From assembly GCF_000482485.1 (NCBI RefSeq), contig NZ_AXVK01000001.1, positions 606,978-670,977 of the forward strand: DNA of 64,000 nucleotides. The letters run 5' to 3'. Positions within the stretch are counted from its first letter, which is position 1; every line of letters starts with the position of its first letter. Positions 30,623 to 38,828 of the stretch are shown piece by piece. This stretch comes from Paucisalibacillus globulus DSM 18846. Its GTDB lineage: Bacteria; Bacillota; Bacilli; Bacillales; Amphibacillaceae. Below the pieces are notes generated by a model that saw only the letters and a program-made list of their open reading frames with translations, made no database searches and had not been told where the DNA came from. The translations under genes were made by a program, and so were the position numbers.

Positions 30623-31170
30623 TAATTACACAGTTTGTATAAACTGTGCGGTGACTTTTTTAGGTTAGTGCTATCATACCGCTCCGGCAGAATACTCCGC
30701 TTTCCACGGCCTCAGCCTTCTCGCGGAAAGTTCGCCGCTGCGGGTTCTTCGGACACGTGCTATTCCCGTGGGACAAGGAATGCTTCGGCAGCATAACATC
30801 GCACGAAGAAAATTGTTTTTTATTTTCGAGGAGTCTCCGTATTCTGCCTACGCTAGTTTGGGTTTCCTTTTTATTGGTTGTATTGGAACATATTTATCAG
30901 TAATTAATTATAATAATTTCTGATTCACTACACTAGCTCCGGAAATACACGGAGACTCCTTGAAAAAGAAAAGCACTTTTTCTGCGTGCGATGTTTCACT
31001 AAGAAGCTTTCCTTGTCCTATGGGAGGACAGGCATAGGTGAGACCCCGCAGCGCGAAGCGCGAGGAGGCTCAACAGCCGCCCATGGAAAGCGCAGTGTAT
31101 TTCCGGAGCGGGTTTGATACACTACCAAAGATAATTAGTTACCGCACAGTTTCTATCAAATCTGTAATTA
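30623..31170 (+). repeat. Large palindromic intergenic repeat, copy 1 (long form)
   Basis: A GC-rich element of 548 bp in an AT-rich gap. The ends are about 30-bp imperfect inverted repeats that share the 12-bp core AAACTGTGCGGT (30641-30652 and, reversed, 31141-31152). Inside, a left unit (30679-30853) and a right unit (30936-31111) are diverged inverted copies of each other: the right unit contains GGAGACTCC, GGTGAGACCCCGCAG and GAGGAGGCTCA, and the left has related sequence on the other strand. Each unit is itself a hairpin. There is no open frame typical of a transposase. It is non-coding and MITE-like in form. Confidence 0.85.
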
Positions 31171-31265
31171 GTAGCAATAATTATTATGATTACTCGTAGG
31201 GTGTTGAATTAACTATGAATCAAAAAGAGTTTCCCACCCAGTATTAAAAGTATTTCACCAAAACC

Positions 31266-31294
31266 TTGCATTATGTTAAAAAAAGATGTACACT
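31266..31294 (+). promoter_or_regulatory. Sigma-A-type promoter for rpsO
   Basis: TTGCAT (31266-31271) and TACACT (31289-31294) are 17 bp apart. It lies about 95 bp downstream of the repeat, so rpsO keeps its own promoter. Confidence 0.55.
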
Positions 31295-31312
31295 AAAACA
31301 GTTAAAACCTTC

Positions 31313-31346
31313 GCTTGGCAAATCGAAACTCCGACGTTTGCTAGGG
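31313..31346 (+). promoter_or_regulatory. rpsO leader hairpin, candidate S15 autoregulatory element
   Basis: In the leader, GGCAAA-TCG pairs with CGA-C-GTTTGC around a small loop. S15 is known to repress its own mRNA through structured leaders in several bacteria. The match to a known class is not tested here. Confidence 0.4.
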
Positions 31347-31384
31347 GACAGGGGATACTAAATACTAACAGGAGGTGGCCAAAC

Positions 31385-31654
31385 ATGGCTATTACTAAAG
31401 AACGTAAAAACGAAATCATTAATGAATACAAAGTTCATGAAAGTGATACTGGTTCACCAGAAGTACAAATTGCTGTACTAACTGCAGAAATCAACACTTT
31501 AAATGAGCATTTACGTGTTCATAAGAAGGATCATCATTCACGTCGTGGTCTTTTGAAAATGGTTGGTAAGCGTCGTAACTTACTTAACTACCTACGTAAT
31601 AAAGACGTTACACGTTACCGTGAGTTAATTAAAAAACTTGGCTTACGTAGATAA
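31385..31654 (+). CDS. rpsO: 30S ribosomal protein S15
   Basis: S15 binds 16S rRNA early in small-subunit assembly. The 89-residue product has [49 protein letters not shown] and [16 protein letters not shown], all canonical. The ATG at 31385 follows AGGAGGTGG; a longer in-frame reading upstream covers the leader and is not real. A strong terminator follows, before pnp. Confidence 0.98.
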   Translation: MAITKERKNEIINEYKVHESDTGSPEVQIAVLTAEINTLNEHLRVHKKDHHSRRGLLKMVGKRRNLLNYLRNKDVTRYRELIKKLGLRR

Positions 31655-31658
31655 TGTA

Positions 31659-31686
31659 AAAAGCAGGAGTAATCCTGCTTTTTTTC
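31659..31686 (+). terminator. Terminator between rpsO and pnp
   Basis: AAGCAGGA pairs with TCCTGCTT around GTAA, followed by seven T. It lets rpsO be expressed above pnp. Confidence 0.85.
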
Positions 31687-31811
31687 TACGTTTAGTAGTT
31701 TGGAAATAGAGTGACTTTCCATACGTATACCAATATACATAAAATTTACATTATAGATTAATAAGTATAAAATAATAATAGAAGTGTTCAATGAAAGGAG
31801 TTTTAGTAATA

Positions 31812-33926
31812 ATGGCAATCGAAAAACAAGTATTCTCCACAGAAATAGCTGGAAAACCATTCGTAGTTGAAATTGGAGAATTAGCAAAACAAGCCGGTGG
31901 AGCTTGTATGGTGCAATATGGTGATTCATCTGTTCTGGCTGTGGCTACAGCATCTAAAGAACCAAAGGATTTGCCTTTCTTCCCATTAACAGTAAATTAT
32001 GAAGAACGTCTGTATGCAGTAGGTAAAATACCTGGTGGATTTATTAAAAGAGAAGGTAGACCAAGTGAAAAGGCTATTTTAGCATCAAGATTAATTGATA
32101 GACCAATACGACCGTTATTCCCAGATGGCTTCCGTAATGAGGTGCAAGTTATTAGTACGGTTATGAGTGTAGATCAAGACTGTTCTACAGAAATAGCTGC
32201 CATGGTTGGTTCATCCATTGCACTATCCATTTCTAATATCCCATTCGAACAGCCGATAGCAGGTGTTCATGTTGGTAGAGTAAATGGGGAATTCGTTATT
32301 AACCCAACTGTTGAGCAAGAGGCGCAGAGTGATATTGAACTGACTGTTGCTGGAACAAAAGATGCGATTAATATGGTTGAAGCAGGTGCAAATGAAGTGC
32401 CTGAAGAAATAATGCTTGAAGCTATTATGTTTGGTCATGATGAAATTAAACGTCTTGTAGCATTTCAAGAAGAAATTGTACAAGCATTGCAACCTGAAAA
32501 ATCAGAAGTTGTATTATTTGAACTTGACCAAGAGTTAAAAACAAAAGTAGAAGTTGAAGCACATGAAAAATTACTTGCAGCAATCCAAGTAAAGGAAAAG
32601 CATGCAAGAGAATCCGCAATCAGTGAAGTAAAAGCTGAAATTTTAACAAATTATCAGGAAGAAGAATCTGATGTTATCAAGCAAGTGAGTTCTATCCTAG
32701 ATAAAATGGTTAAAGAAGAAGTTCGTCGATTAATTACAAAAGAAAAGATTCGTCCTGATGGTCGTAAAGTAGATGAAATTCGTCCACTATCTTCTCGTAT
32801 TGGAGTACTTCCTAGAACTCATGGTTCTGGTTTGTTCACGAGAGGACAAACTCAAGCATTAAGTGTATGTACACTAGGCGCATTAGGTGATGTGCAGATT
32901 TTAGACGGCTTGGATTTAGAAGAGTCTAAACGATTTATGCACCATTATAATTTCCCACAATATAGTGTTGGAGAGACAGGGCCTATGCGTGGCCCAGGAC
33001 GTAGAGAGATAGGACATGGAGCACTTGGAGAAAGAGCACTTGAAAAAGTTGTTCCTTCAGAGAAAGACTTCCCGTATACGATTCGTCTTGTTTCAGAAGT
33101 ACTGGAATCAAATGGTTCAACATCACAAGCAAGTATTTGTGCAAGTACTTTAGCTATGATGGATGCAGGGGTTCCAATTAAAGCTCCAGTAGCTGGTATT
33201 GCAATGGGACTTGTAAAATCTGGTGATGATTATACGATTTTAACAGATATTCAAGGTATGGAAGATGCATTAGGCGATATGGACTTTAAGGTTGCTGGAA
33301 CTGAAAAAGGTGTAACAGCGCTACAAATGGATATCAAAATTGATGGTCTTTCAAGAGAAATCTTAGAAGAAGCTCTAACTCAAGCGAAAAAAGGACGTAT
33401 GCAGATTTTAGAAAGTATGATGCAAACAATTTCTGAGCCGAAAGAGCAATTATCTGAGTATGCTCCAAAGATTTTAACAATGAGTATTAATCCAGATAAA
33501 ATCCGAGATGTAATTGGACCAAGTGGTAAGCAAATCAATAAGATTATTGAAGAAACTGGCGTTAAAATTGATATTGAACAAGATGGTAGTGTCTTTATTT
33601 CTTCAACAGATCCAGACATGAATGAAAAAGCTAAAAATATAATTGAAGATATTGTACGTGAAGTAGAAGTTGATCAAGTATACTTAGGTACAGTAAAACG
33701 TATTGAAAAGTTCGGTGCGTTTGTAGAAATCTTCAAAGGAAAAGATGGTTTAGTTCATATTTCGGAACTTGCTGAAGAGAGAACAAATAAAGTTGAAGAT
33801 GTTGTGAAGATTGGCGATCAGATTATGGTAAAAGTTAAAGAAATTGATCATCAAGGCAGAGTTAACCTTTCTCGTAAAGCTGTTCTAAAAGAACAAAAAG
33901 AAAAAGCTGAAAAATCAACTATGTAG
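31812..33926 (+). CDS. pnp: Polynucleotide phosphorylase
   Basis: PNPase degrades RNA phosphorolytically in the 3'-5' direction. The 704-residue product has two RNase PH-like domains (first from [19 protein letters not shown]; second from [20 protein letters not shown] with [16 protein letters not shown]), then a KH domain ([17 protein letters not shown] near 560) and an S1 domain ([18 protein letters not shown]). Length is almost equal to the B. subtilis enzyme. The ATG at 31812 is used; AAAGGAG lies 11 bases upstream. Confidence 0.98.
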   Translation: MAIEKQVFSTEIAGKPFVVEIGELAKQAGGACMVQYGDSSVLAVATASKEPKDLPFFPLTVNYEERLYAVGKIPGGFIKREGRPSEKAILASRLIDRPIRPLFPDGFRNEVQVISTVMSVDQDCSTEIAAMVGSSIALSISNIPFEQPIAGVHVGRVNGEFVINPTVEQEAQSDIELTVAGTKDAINMVEAGANEVPEEIMLEAIMFGHDEIKRLVAFQEEIVQALQPEKSEVVLFELDQELKTKVEVEAHEKLLAAIQVKEKHARESAISEVKAEILTNYQEEESDVIKQVSSILDKMVKEEVRRLITKEKIRPDGRKVDEIRPLSSRIGVLPRTHGSGLFTRGQTQALSVCTLGALGDVQILDGLDLEESKRFMHHYNFPQYSVGETGPMRGPGRREIGHGALGERALEKVVPSEKDFPYTIRLVSEVLESNGSTSQASICASTLAMMDAGVPIKAPVAGIAMGLVKSGDDYTILTDIQGMEDALGDMDFKVAGTEKGVTALQMDIKIDGLSREILEEALTQAKKGRMQILESMMQTISEPKEQLSEYAPKILTMSINPDKIRDVIGPSGKQINKIIEETGVKIDIEQDGSVFISSTDPDMNEKAKNIIEDIVREVEVDQVYLGTVKRIEKFGAFVEIFKGKDGLVHISELAEERTNKVEDVVKIGDQIMVKVKEIDHQGRVNLSRKAVLKEQKEKAEKSTM

Positions 33927-33934
33927 TAATAATT

Positions 33935-33962
33935 AGAAGCTGGAAATCCAGTTTCTTTTTTT
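33935..33962 (+). terminator. Terminator after pnp
   Basis: AGAAGCTGG pairs with CCAGTTTCT (one G-U pair) around AAAT, followed by a T-run. Confidence 0.75.
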
Positions 33963-34070
33963 CATTCTTTCAAAGTAGTTTATAGGACTAATGTTGCAGT
34001 GATGTATTTCTGCTTTTGGTCTACATATCTTGTCCTCCATGTTCATATAAATGAACAGAGGAGTGATGAT

Positions 34071-35024
34071 ATGTATAACTATCGTAATTATATAAACTTT
34101 GTTGTATTTGTAATTATTGTAATGCTTTCATTTAATATAAATATTAATCCTTTTAAACCTGATGGTGAGACTGTTTTTTCCCAACTTGAAGTAGTGAAGT
34201 CAGAGGAAGAACCATTATATAAAGAAATCAAAGAAAAAAGTACTTCCTTTAATGAAGAACCAAAAGATGCTTATATAGACAGTGTTTGGAAAAAAACACC
34301 AGGTAGAAATGGACGTCAAGTCGATGTAGATGCATCATATAATAGAATGAAAAAAGATGGTAAGTTTAATGAAGAATTACTTGTCTATAAACAAGTTTCA
34401 CCAAAAGTTTCCTTGGATGATTTAGAAGCAGCTCCGATATATCGTGGTCATCCAGAGAAGCAGATGGTATCATTTTTAATCAATGTATCCTGGGGAACGG
34501 AACATATCCCTGAAATTCTCAACATCCTAAAGGAACATAAAGTAAAAGCAACCTTCTTTCTTGAAGGAAAATGGGCGAAGGAACATGTTGATTATGTGAA
34601 AATGATTTTAGAACAGGGACATACTATTGGTAACCATGCTTATAATCATCCAGATATGGCAAGGTTAAATAGGAACGAAATTGTAAATCAAATAGAAGAT
34701 ACTAATGATATTATTCATGCGATTACCGGTGAAAGTCCTAAGTGGTTTGCCCCGCCAAGCGGAAGCTTTTCCAATGATGTGGTCGTTGTTGCAGATGAGT
34801 TAAAGATGAATACAATTCTCTGGACGGTAGATACGGTTGATTGGAAGAATCCTACAGTAAATGTTATGATTAATCGAGTGATGGGGAAGATTCATCCAGG
34901 TGCAACAATATTAATGCATCCAACACCTTCCATTGTCAATGGATTATCATCATTAATAACAGAAATTAAAGCGAAAGACTATAAAATAGGTACTATTGAT
35001 AAATTATTATCTGAAACTCGATAG
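34071..35024 (+). CDS. ylxY: YlxY, polysaccharide deacetylase-like protein
   Basis: A 317-residue NodB-domain protein with an N-terminal membrane or signal segment (FVVFVIIVMLSFNI). The domain shows VKATFFLEGKWAKEH and the metal motif GNHAYNHPDM, plus WFAPPSGSFS and ILWTVDTVDWKNPT. The first catalytic motif, normally TFDDG, is replaced by LINVSWGTEHIP, so one metal-binding and catalytic Asp appears missing; from memory the B. subtilis YlxY shares this. Enzyme activity is therefore doubtful. The ATG at 34071 follows AGAGGAG. It lies between pnp and mlpA as in B. subtilis. Confidence 0.88.
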   Translation: MYNYRNYINFVVFVIIVMLSFNININPFKPDGETVFSQLEVVKSEEEPLYKEIKEKSTSFNEEPKDAYIDSVWKKTPGRNGRQVDVDASYNRMKKDGKFNEELLVYKQVSPKVSLDDLEAAPIYRGHPEKQMVSFLINVSWGTEHIPEILNILKEHKVKATFFLEGKWAKEHVDYVKMILEQGHTIGNHAYNHPDMARLNRNEIVNQIEDTNDIIHAITGESPKWFAPPSGSFSNDVVVVADELKMNTILWTVDTVDWKNPTVNVMINRVMGKIHPGATILMHPTPSIVNGLSSLITEIKAKDYKIGTIDKLLSETR

Positions 35025-35045
35025 TTTTTTACAGGAGGAACTAAT

Positions 35046-36266
35046 TTGATTGAAAAACACACTAGTAAAAACGGCTTACGTATTGTATTAGAGAATATAC
35101 CTGCAGTTCGATCTGTTACAATCGGTATCTGGGTAAGAACGGGCTCAAGAAACGAAAATGAAGTAAATAATGGAATATCACACTTTTTAGAACATATGTT
35201 TTTTAAAGGAACAAAAACACGTTCAGCAACGGATATAGCTGAAGCTTTTGATGCTATTGGTGGACAGGTTAATGCCTTTACATCAAAGGAATACACATGT
35301 TTTTATGCAAGGGTGTTAGATACTCATAAAGAGTATGCATTAGAAGTTTTAGCAGATATGTTCTTTAACTCTGCTTTTGATCCGGAAGAAATGGAACGTG
35401 AAAAAAAGGTTGTATATGAAGAAATTAAAATGTATGAAGATGCACCTGATGATATTGTTCACGATTTGTTAGCAAGAGCTTCTTATGGACAGCATCCACT
35501 AGGCTTTCCTATTTTAGGAACAGAAGATCATTTACGAACATTTACACCAGATACGTTAAGAGAATATATACATACACATTATATACCCGAAAATGTTGTA
35601 GTTTCTGTTGCGGGAAATGTTGATACAGATTTTATATCGAGAGTTGAAGGCTACTTTGGTGAGTATGGTTCTACAGTTGAACGCTCCCAAATTCAGAAGC
35701 CGACTTTCTTAAGTGATACAATCGAACGCAATAAAGAAACAGAGCAAGCTCATTTATGTATTGGCTATAATGGCCTATCATTAGGTGCTCATAATATTTA
35801 TAGCTTGATCATTCTTAACAATGTACTTGGTGGGAGCATGAGTTCAAGATTGTTCCAAGAAGTGCGAGAGAGGCGAGGACTAGCTTATTCCGTATTTTCC
35901 TACCACTCTTCCTTTTTAGATCATGGCTTATTAACTATATATGCTGGAACCGGAAAGGATCAACTACCACTTTTAAAAGAAACAATTGAACATACTGTTC
36001 TAACTATGAAAGAAAAAGGGTTAACGGATAAAGAGTTAAGAAATAGTAAGGAACAATTAAAAGGTAGTTTAATGCTAAGTCTAGAAAGCACGAATAGTCG
36101 AATGAGTAGAAATGGAAAAAATGAACTCCTACTCAAGCGTCATCGTTCTTTAGATGAAATGATCCAAGAAATAGATGCAGTTAGTCATGAATCAATACAA
36201 CAAGTGATTGAACATATATTTAGTGAAGAACCATCCAAGGCGTTGATTGCACCGAAGATAGTATAA
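35046..36266 (+). CDS. mlpA: MlpA (YmxG), M16-family zinc protease
   Basis: A 406-residue insulinase/processing-peptidase relative. The inverted zinc motif HFLEH is in GISHFLEHMFFKGT (near residue 40), with the further Glu in EREKKVVYEEIKMYED. The C-terminal half carries GGSMSSRLFQEVRERRGLAYS. Length is typical for the small M16B group. The start is TTG at 35046 after AGGAGG. In B. subtilis the homologue influences protease gene expression; substrate is unknown. Confidence 0.93.
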   Translation: MIEKHTSKNGLRIVLENIPAVRSVTIGIWVRTGSRNENEVNNGISHFLEHMFFKGTKTRSATDIAEAFDAIGGQVNAFTSKEYTCFYARVLDTHKEYALEVLADMFFNSAFDPEEMEREKKVVYEEIKMYEDAPDDIVHDLLARASYGQHPLGFPILGTEDHLRTFTPDTLREYIHTHYIPENVVVSVAGNVDTDFISRVEGYFGEYGSTVERSQIQKPTFLSDTIERNKETEQAHLCIGYNGLSLGAHNIYSLIILNNVLGGSMSSRLFQEVRERRGLAYSVFSYHSSFLDHGLLTIYAGTGKDQLPLLKETIEHTVLTMKEKGLTDKELRNSKEQLKGSLMLSLESTNSRMSRNGKNELLLKRHRSLDEMIQEIDAVSHESIQQVIEHIFSEEPSKALIAPKIV

Positions 36267-36301
36267 AATTGATATTTAATAATGCTTTTTAATAAAGGTT
36301 A

Positions 36302-36748
36302 TTATTTCACAATTTGTTATAGACTGTGCGGTAATTTTTGTGAATAGCTGGAGTTGGTGAACTGCTATCACCCCGCTCCGGCAGAATACTCCGCTTTCCA
36401 CGGGCACGGCCTCAGCCTCCTCGCGGAAAAAGCACCGCTGCGGGGTCTTCGGACACGTGCTATTCCCGTAGGAGTCTCCGTATTCTGCCTGCGCTAGTTT
36501 GAGTTTTCTTTTTAAGGGTGGTTTGTAACGCTCAGTAATTAAGCACAATATTTCTAACTCACAACACGAGCGTAGGAAATATACGGAGACTCCTGTGGGA
36601 GGATAGGCATAGGTGAGACCCCACAGTGCGTAAGCACGAGGAGGCTCACCAGCCGCCCACGGAGAGCGGAGAATATTTCCGTAGCGGGTAAGATGCTCAA
36701 CCTAAAATCCCAAGTAGTTGCCGCACAGTTTCTATCAACGGCAAATAA
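36302..36748 (+). repeat. Large palindromic intergenic repeat, copy 2 (short form)
   Basis: A 447-bp copy of the element at 30623, in the same orientation. The inner units are 36373-36494 and 36568-36688 (122 and 121 bp) and face each other. The right end has the core as CCGCACAGTTTCTATC, the left as TATAGACTGTGCGGT. It lacks the roughly 60-bp extra segment found in each arm of copy 1. It lies between the mlpA stop and the terminator at 36793. No coding sequence is supported on either strand. Confidence 0.85.
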
Positions 36749-36792
36749 GTAGTAAATAATTGTATTTGGTTTAGGAGTTATTGTGGTAAACG

Positions 36793-36823
36793 AGAATCTA
36801 TGTTTAACATAGGTTCTTTTTTT
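36793..36823 (+). terminator. Terminator beyond repeat copy 2
   Basis: AGAATCTATG pairs with CATAGGTTCT (one G-U pair) and is followed by seven or more T. It appears to be the mlpA terminator, now about 530 bp from the stop codon because of the repeat. Confidence 0.75.
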
Positions 36824-36865
36824 ATGCATATATATGTACAAACGGTTCAATTTGGAGGTGGATGA

Positions 36866-37099
36866 ATGCGATACAATGATATTAGTAATAAGGAAATAGT
36901 TAACATCACGAATGGAAAACGTTTAGGTGTTTTGGGTCAAACGGATCTGGAGATTGATGAGCATACAGGACAAATACACTCTTTTATACTACCAAATTAT
37001 AAATGGTTTGGTTTGAAAAAAGAGGGAGAAGAAGCTAAAATACACTGGAATTCAATTCGGAAAATTGGCGAAGATATGATAATGATTGAAGCAGAATAG
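36866..37099 (+). CDS. ymxH: YmxH/YlmC-family PRC-barrel protein
   Basis: A 77-residue PRC-barrel-fold protein of the YlmC/YmxH sporulation-associated family. It begins MRYNDISNKEIVNITNGKRLGVLGQTD and continues with HSFILPNYKWFGLKKEG and IHWNSIRKIGEDMIMIE. The location between mlpA and the dipicolinate genes matches ymxH. It has its own terminator downstream. No biochemical function is known. Confidence 0.9.
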   Translation: MRYNDISNKEIVNITNGKRLGVLGQTDLEIDEHTGQIHSFILPNYKWFGLKKEGEEAKIHWNSIRKIGEDMIMIEAE

Positions 37100-37106
37100 T
37101 TTGTGG

Positions 37107-37139
37107 GGCTAGTATCGAAGTATAGATACTAGCCTTTTT
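37107..37139 (+). terminator. Terminator after ymxH
   Basis: GGCTAGTATC (37107-37116) pairs perfectly with GATACTAGCC (37125-37134), followed by TTTTT. It isolates dpaA from upstream transcription. Confidence 0.88.
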
Positions 37140-37164
37140 GTTTTCTTTTTTAGAACTAATATTC

Positions 37165-37191
37165 ACTAACCGCCTATATGAACATAAGCTA
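37165..37191 (+). promoter_or_regulatory. Sigma-K-like promoter before dpaAB
   Basis: AC at 37165-37166 is followed after 16 bp by CATAAGCTA (37183-37191), an exact match to the sigma-K -10 form CATANNNTA. Dipicolinate synthase (spoVF) is known to be transcribed by sigma-K in the mother cell. Confidence 0.6.
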
Positions 37192-37269
37192 TAAAGAAAA
37201 ATGCTTTCTTTTTAAGCAAATAAGTTGTCATGGATATTTTTATTCAGATGTTGGAGGGTGTTCTAAGTA

Positions 37270-38163
37270 ATGAAGTTATTAATAGCTGTAATAGGTGGAG
37301 ATGCGAGATATTTAGAATTAATTAGGCAACTACAAGCTACTGGCAATATTGAATTAAATTTGGTCGGCTATGATAAATTGGAACAAGGCTTCACCGGTTT
37401 GAATCAAACTGAATTTGAGGAACTCGATGTCGAGGAATTAGACATTGTTATATTACCAATTACAGGTACTGATGAGGAAGGCAGAGTTGAAACTGTCTTT
37501 TCAATAGAAGAGATTTGTATTACTGAAGAGTGGTTCCGTAGATTAAAAGATAAAGCTGTAGTGTTTACAGGAATTGCAAATGATCATTTATCCGATTTAA
37601 CAACGAAAACAAATACAACGTTAATCCAACTTCTGGACCGGGATGACGTAGCGATTTACAATTCAATCCCAACGGCTGAAGGAACCATTATGATGGCAAT
37701 CGAAAATACGGACTACACTATTCACTCATCAAGAGTAATCGTTACAGGGTTTGGTAGAGTTGGGAGTACAGTTGCTAATAAATTCGCTGCTTTAGGGGCA
37801 AAGGTTTCCGTTGCAACAAGAAAATCAGCTGATCTTGCAAGAATCACAGAAATGGGATTAACACCTATAGAGTTAAATAAATTACCAGAGCATACGAGTG
37901 AATGTGATTTATTAATAAATACTATTCCAGCAATGGTTATTACAAAGGAATCCATACAAAGTCTACCATCAAATGCAGTTATTATTGACCTAGCATCTAA
38001 ACCGGGTGGTACTGATTTTGACTATGCAAAACAAAGAGGAATTGAAGCTATATTAGCTCGTAGCTTACCGAGTATTGTTGCTCCTAAAACAGCTGGAAAA
38101 ATTCTGGCAGATGTTATCACACAAATTATTACAAAGGAAAAGGAGTCATTGGGATGGATATAG
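37270..38163 (+). CDS. dpaA: Dipicolinate synthase subunit A
   Basis: DpaA with DpaB oxidises dihydrodipicolinate-pathway intermediate to dipicolinic acid, the calcium chelator of the spore core. The 297-residue product has a C-terminal NAD(P)-binding Rossmann fold with VTGFGRVGSTVANKFAALGA near residue 156 and IIDLASKPGGTDFDYAKQRG. It overlaps dpaB by 10 bases. Its own terminator-isolated unit and sigma-K-like promoter indicate mother-cell expression late in sporulation. Confidence 0.96.
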   Translation: MKLLIAVIGGDARYLELIRQLQATGNIELNLVGYDKLEQGFTGLNQTEFEELDVEELDIVILPITGTDEEGRVETVFSIEEICITEEWFRRLKDKAVVFTGIANDHLSDLTTKTNTTLIQLLDRDDVAIYNSIPTAEGTIMMAIENTDYTIHSSRVIVTGFGRVGSTVANKFAALGAKVSVATRKSADLARITEMGLTPIELNKLPEHTSECDLLINTIPAMVITKESIQSLPSNAVIIDLASKPGGTDFDYAKQRGIEAILARSLPSIVAPKTAGKILADVITQIITKEKESLGWI

Positions 38164-38750
38164 ATTTAAAAGGAAAAAGAATTGGTTTCGGTGTTACTGG
38201 ATCCCATTGCACCTATGAAGCGGTATTTGGACCAATGAAACGATTAATGGAACTAGGTGCAGAGGTTGTCCCAGTTGTAACATATACAGTTGCAAATATC
38301 GATACAAAGTTTGGAAAGGCTAAGGATCATATCAAACGTATTGAAGAAATTACCGGTAAAGAAGTAATTTCTACGATGCCAGGTGCTGAACCACTTGGAC
38401 CCAAAAATCCACTAGACTGTATGGTAATTGCTCCAATAACAGGTAATTCTATGAGTAAGTTTGCAAATGCACAAACGGACTCCCCACCATTAATGGCCGC
38501 GAAAGCAACCATGAGAAACGGCAGTCCGGTTGTTTTAGGTATATCTACGAATGATGCTTTAGGGTTGAATGGTGTTAACTTAATGCGCTTAATGGCTAGC
38601 AAATATATCTATTTTGTACCTTATGGTCAAGATGATCCTTTTAAAAAACCAAATTCACTAGTAGCAAAAATGGAATTGTTACCAGAAACAGTTAATTCCG
38701 CAATAGAGGGTAAACAATTTCAACCAGTTTTAGTTCCATTCTCAGAATAA
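38154..38750 (+). CDS. dpaB: Dipicolinate synthase subunit B
   Basis: The flavoprotein-like subunit of dipicolinate synthase, 198 residues. It has KGKRIGFGVTGSHCTYEAVF, a flavoprotein-family N-terminus, plus MVIAPITGNSMSKFANAQTD and GNSMSK-type phosphate-binding sequence. The ATG at 38154 lies within the end of dpaA after AAAGGAG, so translation is coupled and the two subunits can be matched. asd follows after 78 bp. Confidence 0.96.
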   Translation: MDIDLKGKRIGFGVTGSHCTYEAVFGPMKRLMELGAEVVPVVTYTVANIDTKFGKAKDHIKRIEEITGKEVISTMPGAEPLGPKNPLDCMVIAPITGNSMSKFANAQTDSPPLMAAKATMRNGSPVVLGISTNDALGLNGVNLMRLMASKYIYFVPYGQDDPFKKPNSLVAKMELLPETVNSAIEGKQFQPVLVPFSE

Positions 38751-38828
38751 TATGTGATAAAATAATAACTTAAGAATTAATATGATTTAGAAAAATTAAA
38801 TTACCCGTCTGAGGAAGGAGTTATGATC

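Noticed and set aside
30623..31170. Insertion sequence with its own transposase
   Set aside because: At 548 bp with no continuous reading frame of transposase type, the element cannot be autonomous.
36276..36850. Two reverse-strand open frames of about 90 and 98 codons within repeat copy 2
   Set aside because: They exist only because the repeat is GC-rich and lacks stops; they have no ribosome-binding site, no recognisable domain, and copy 1 does not preserve the same frames.
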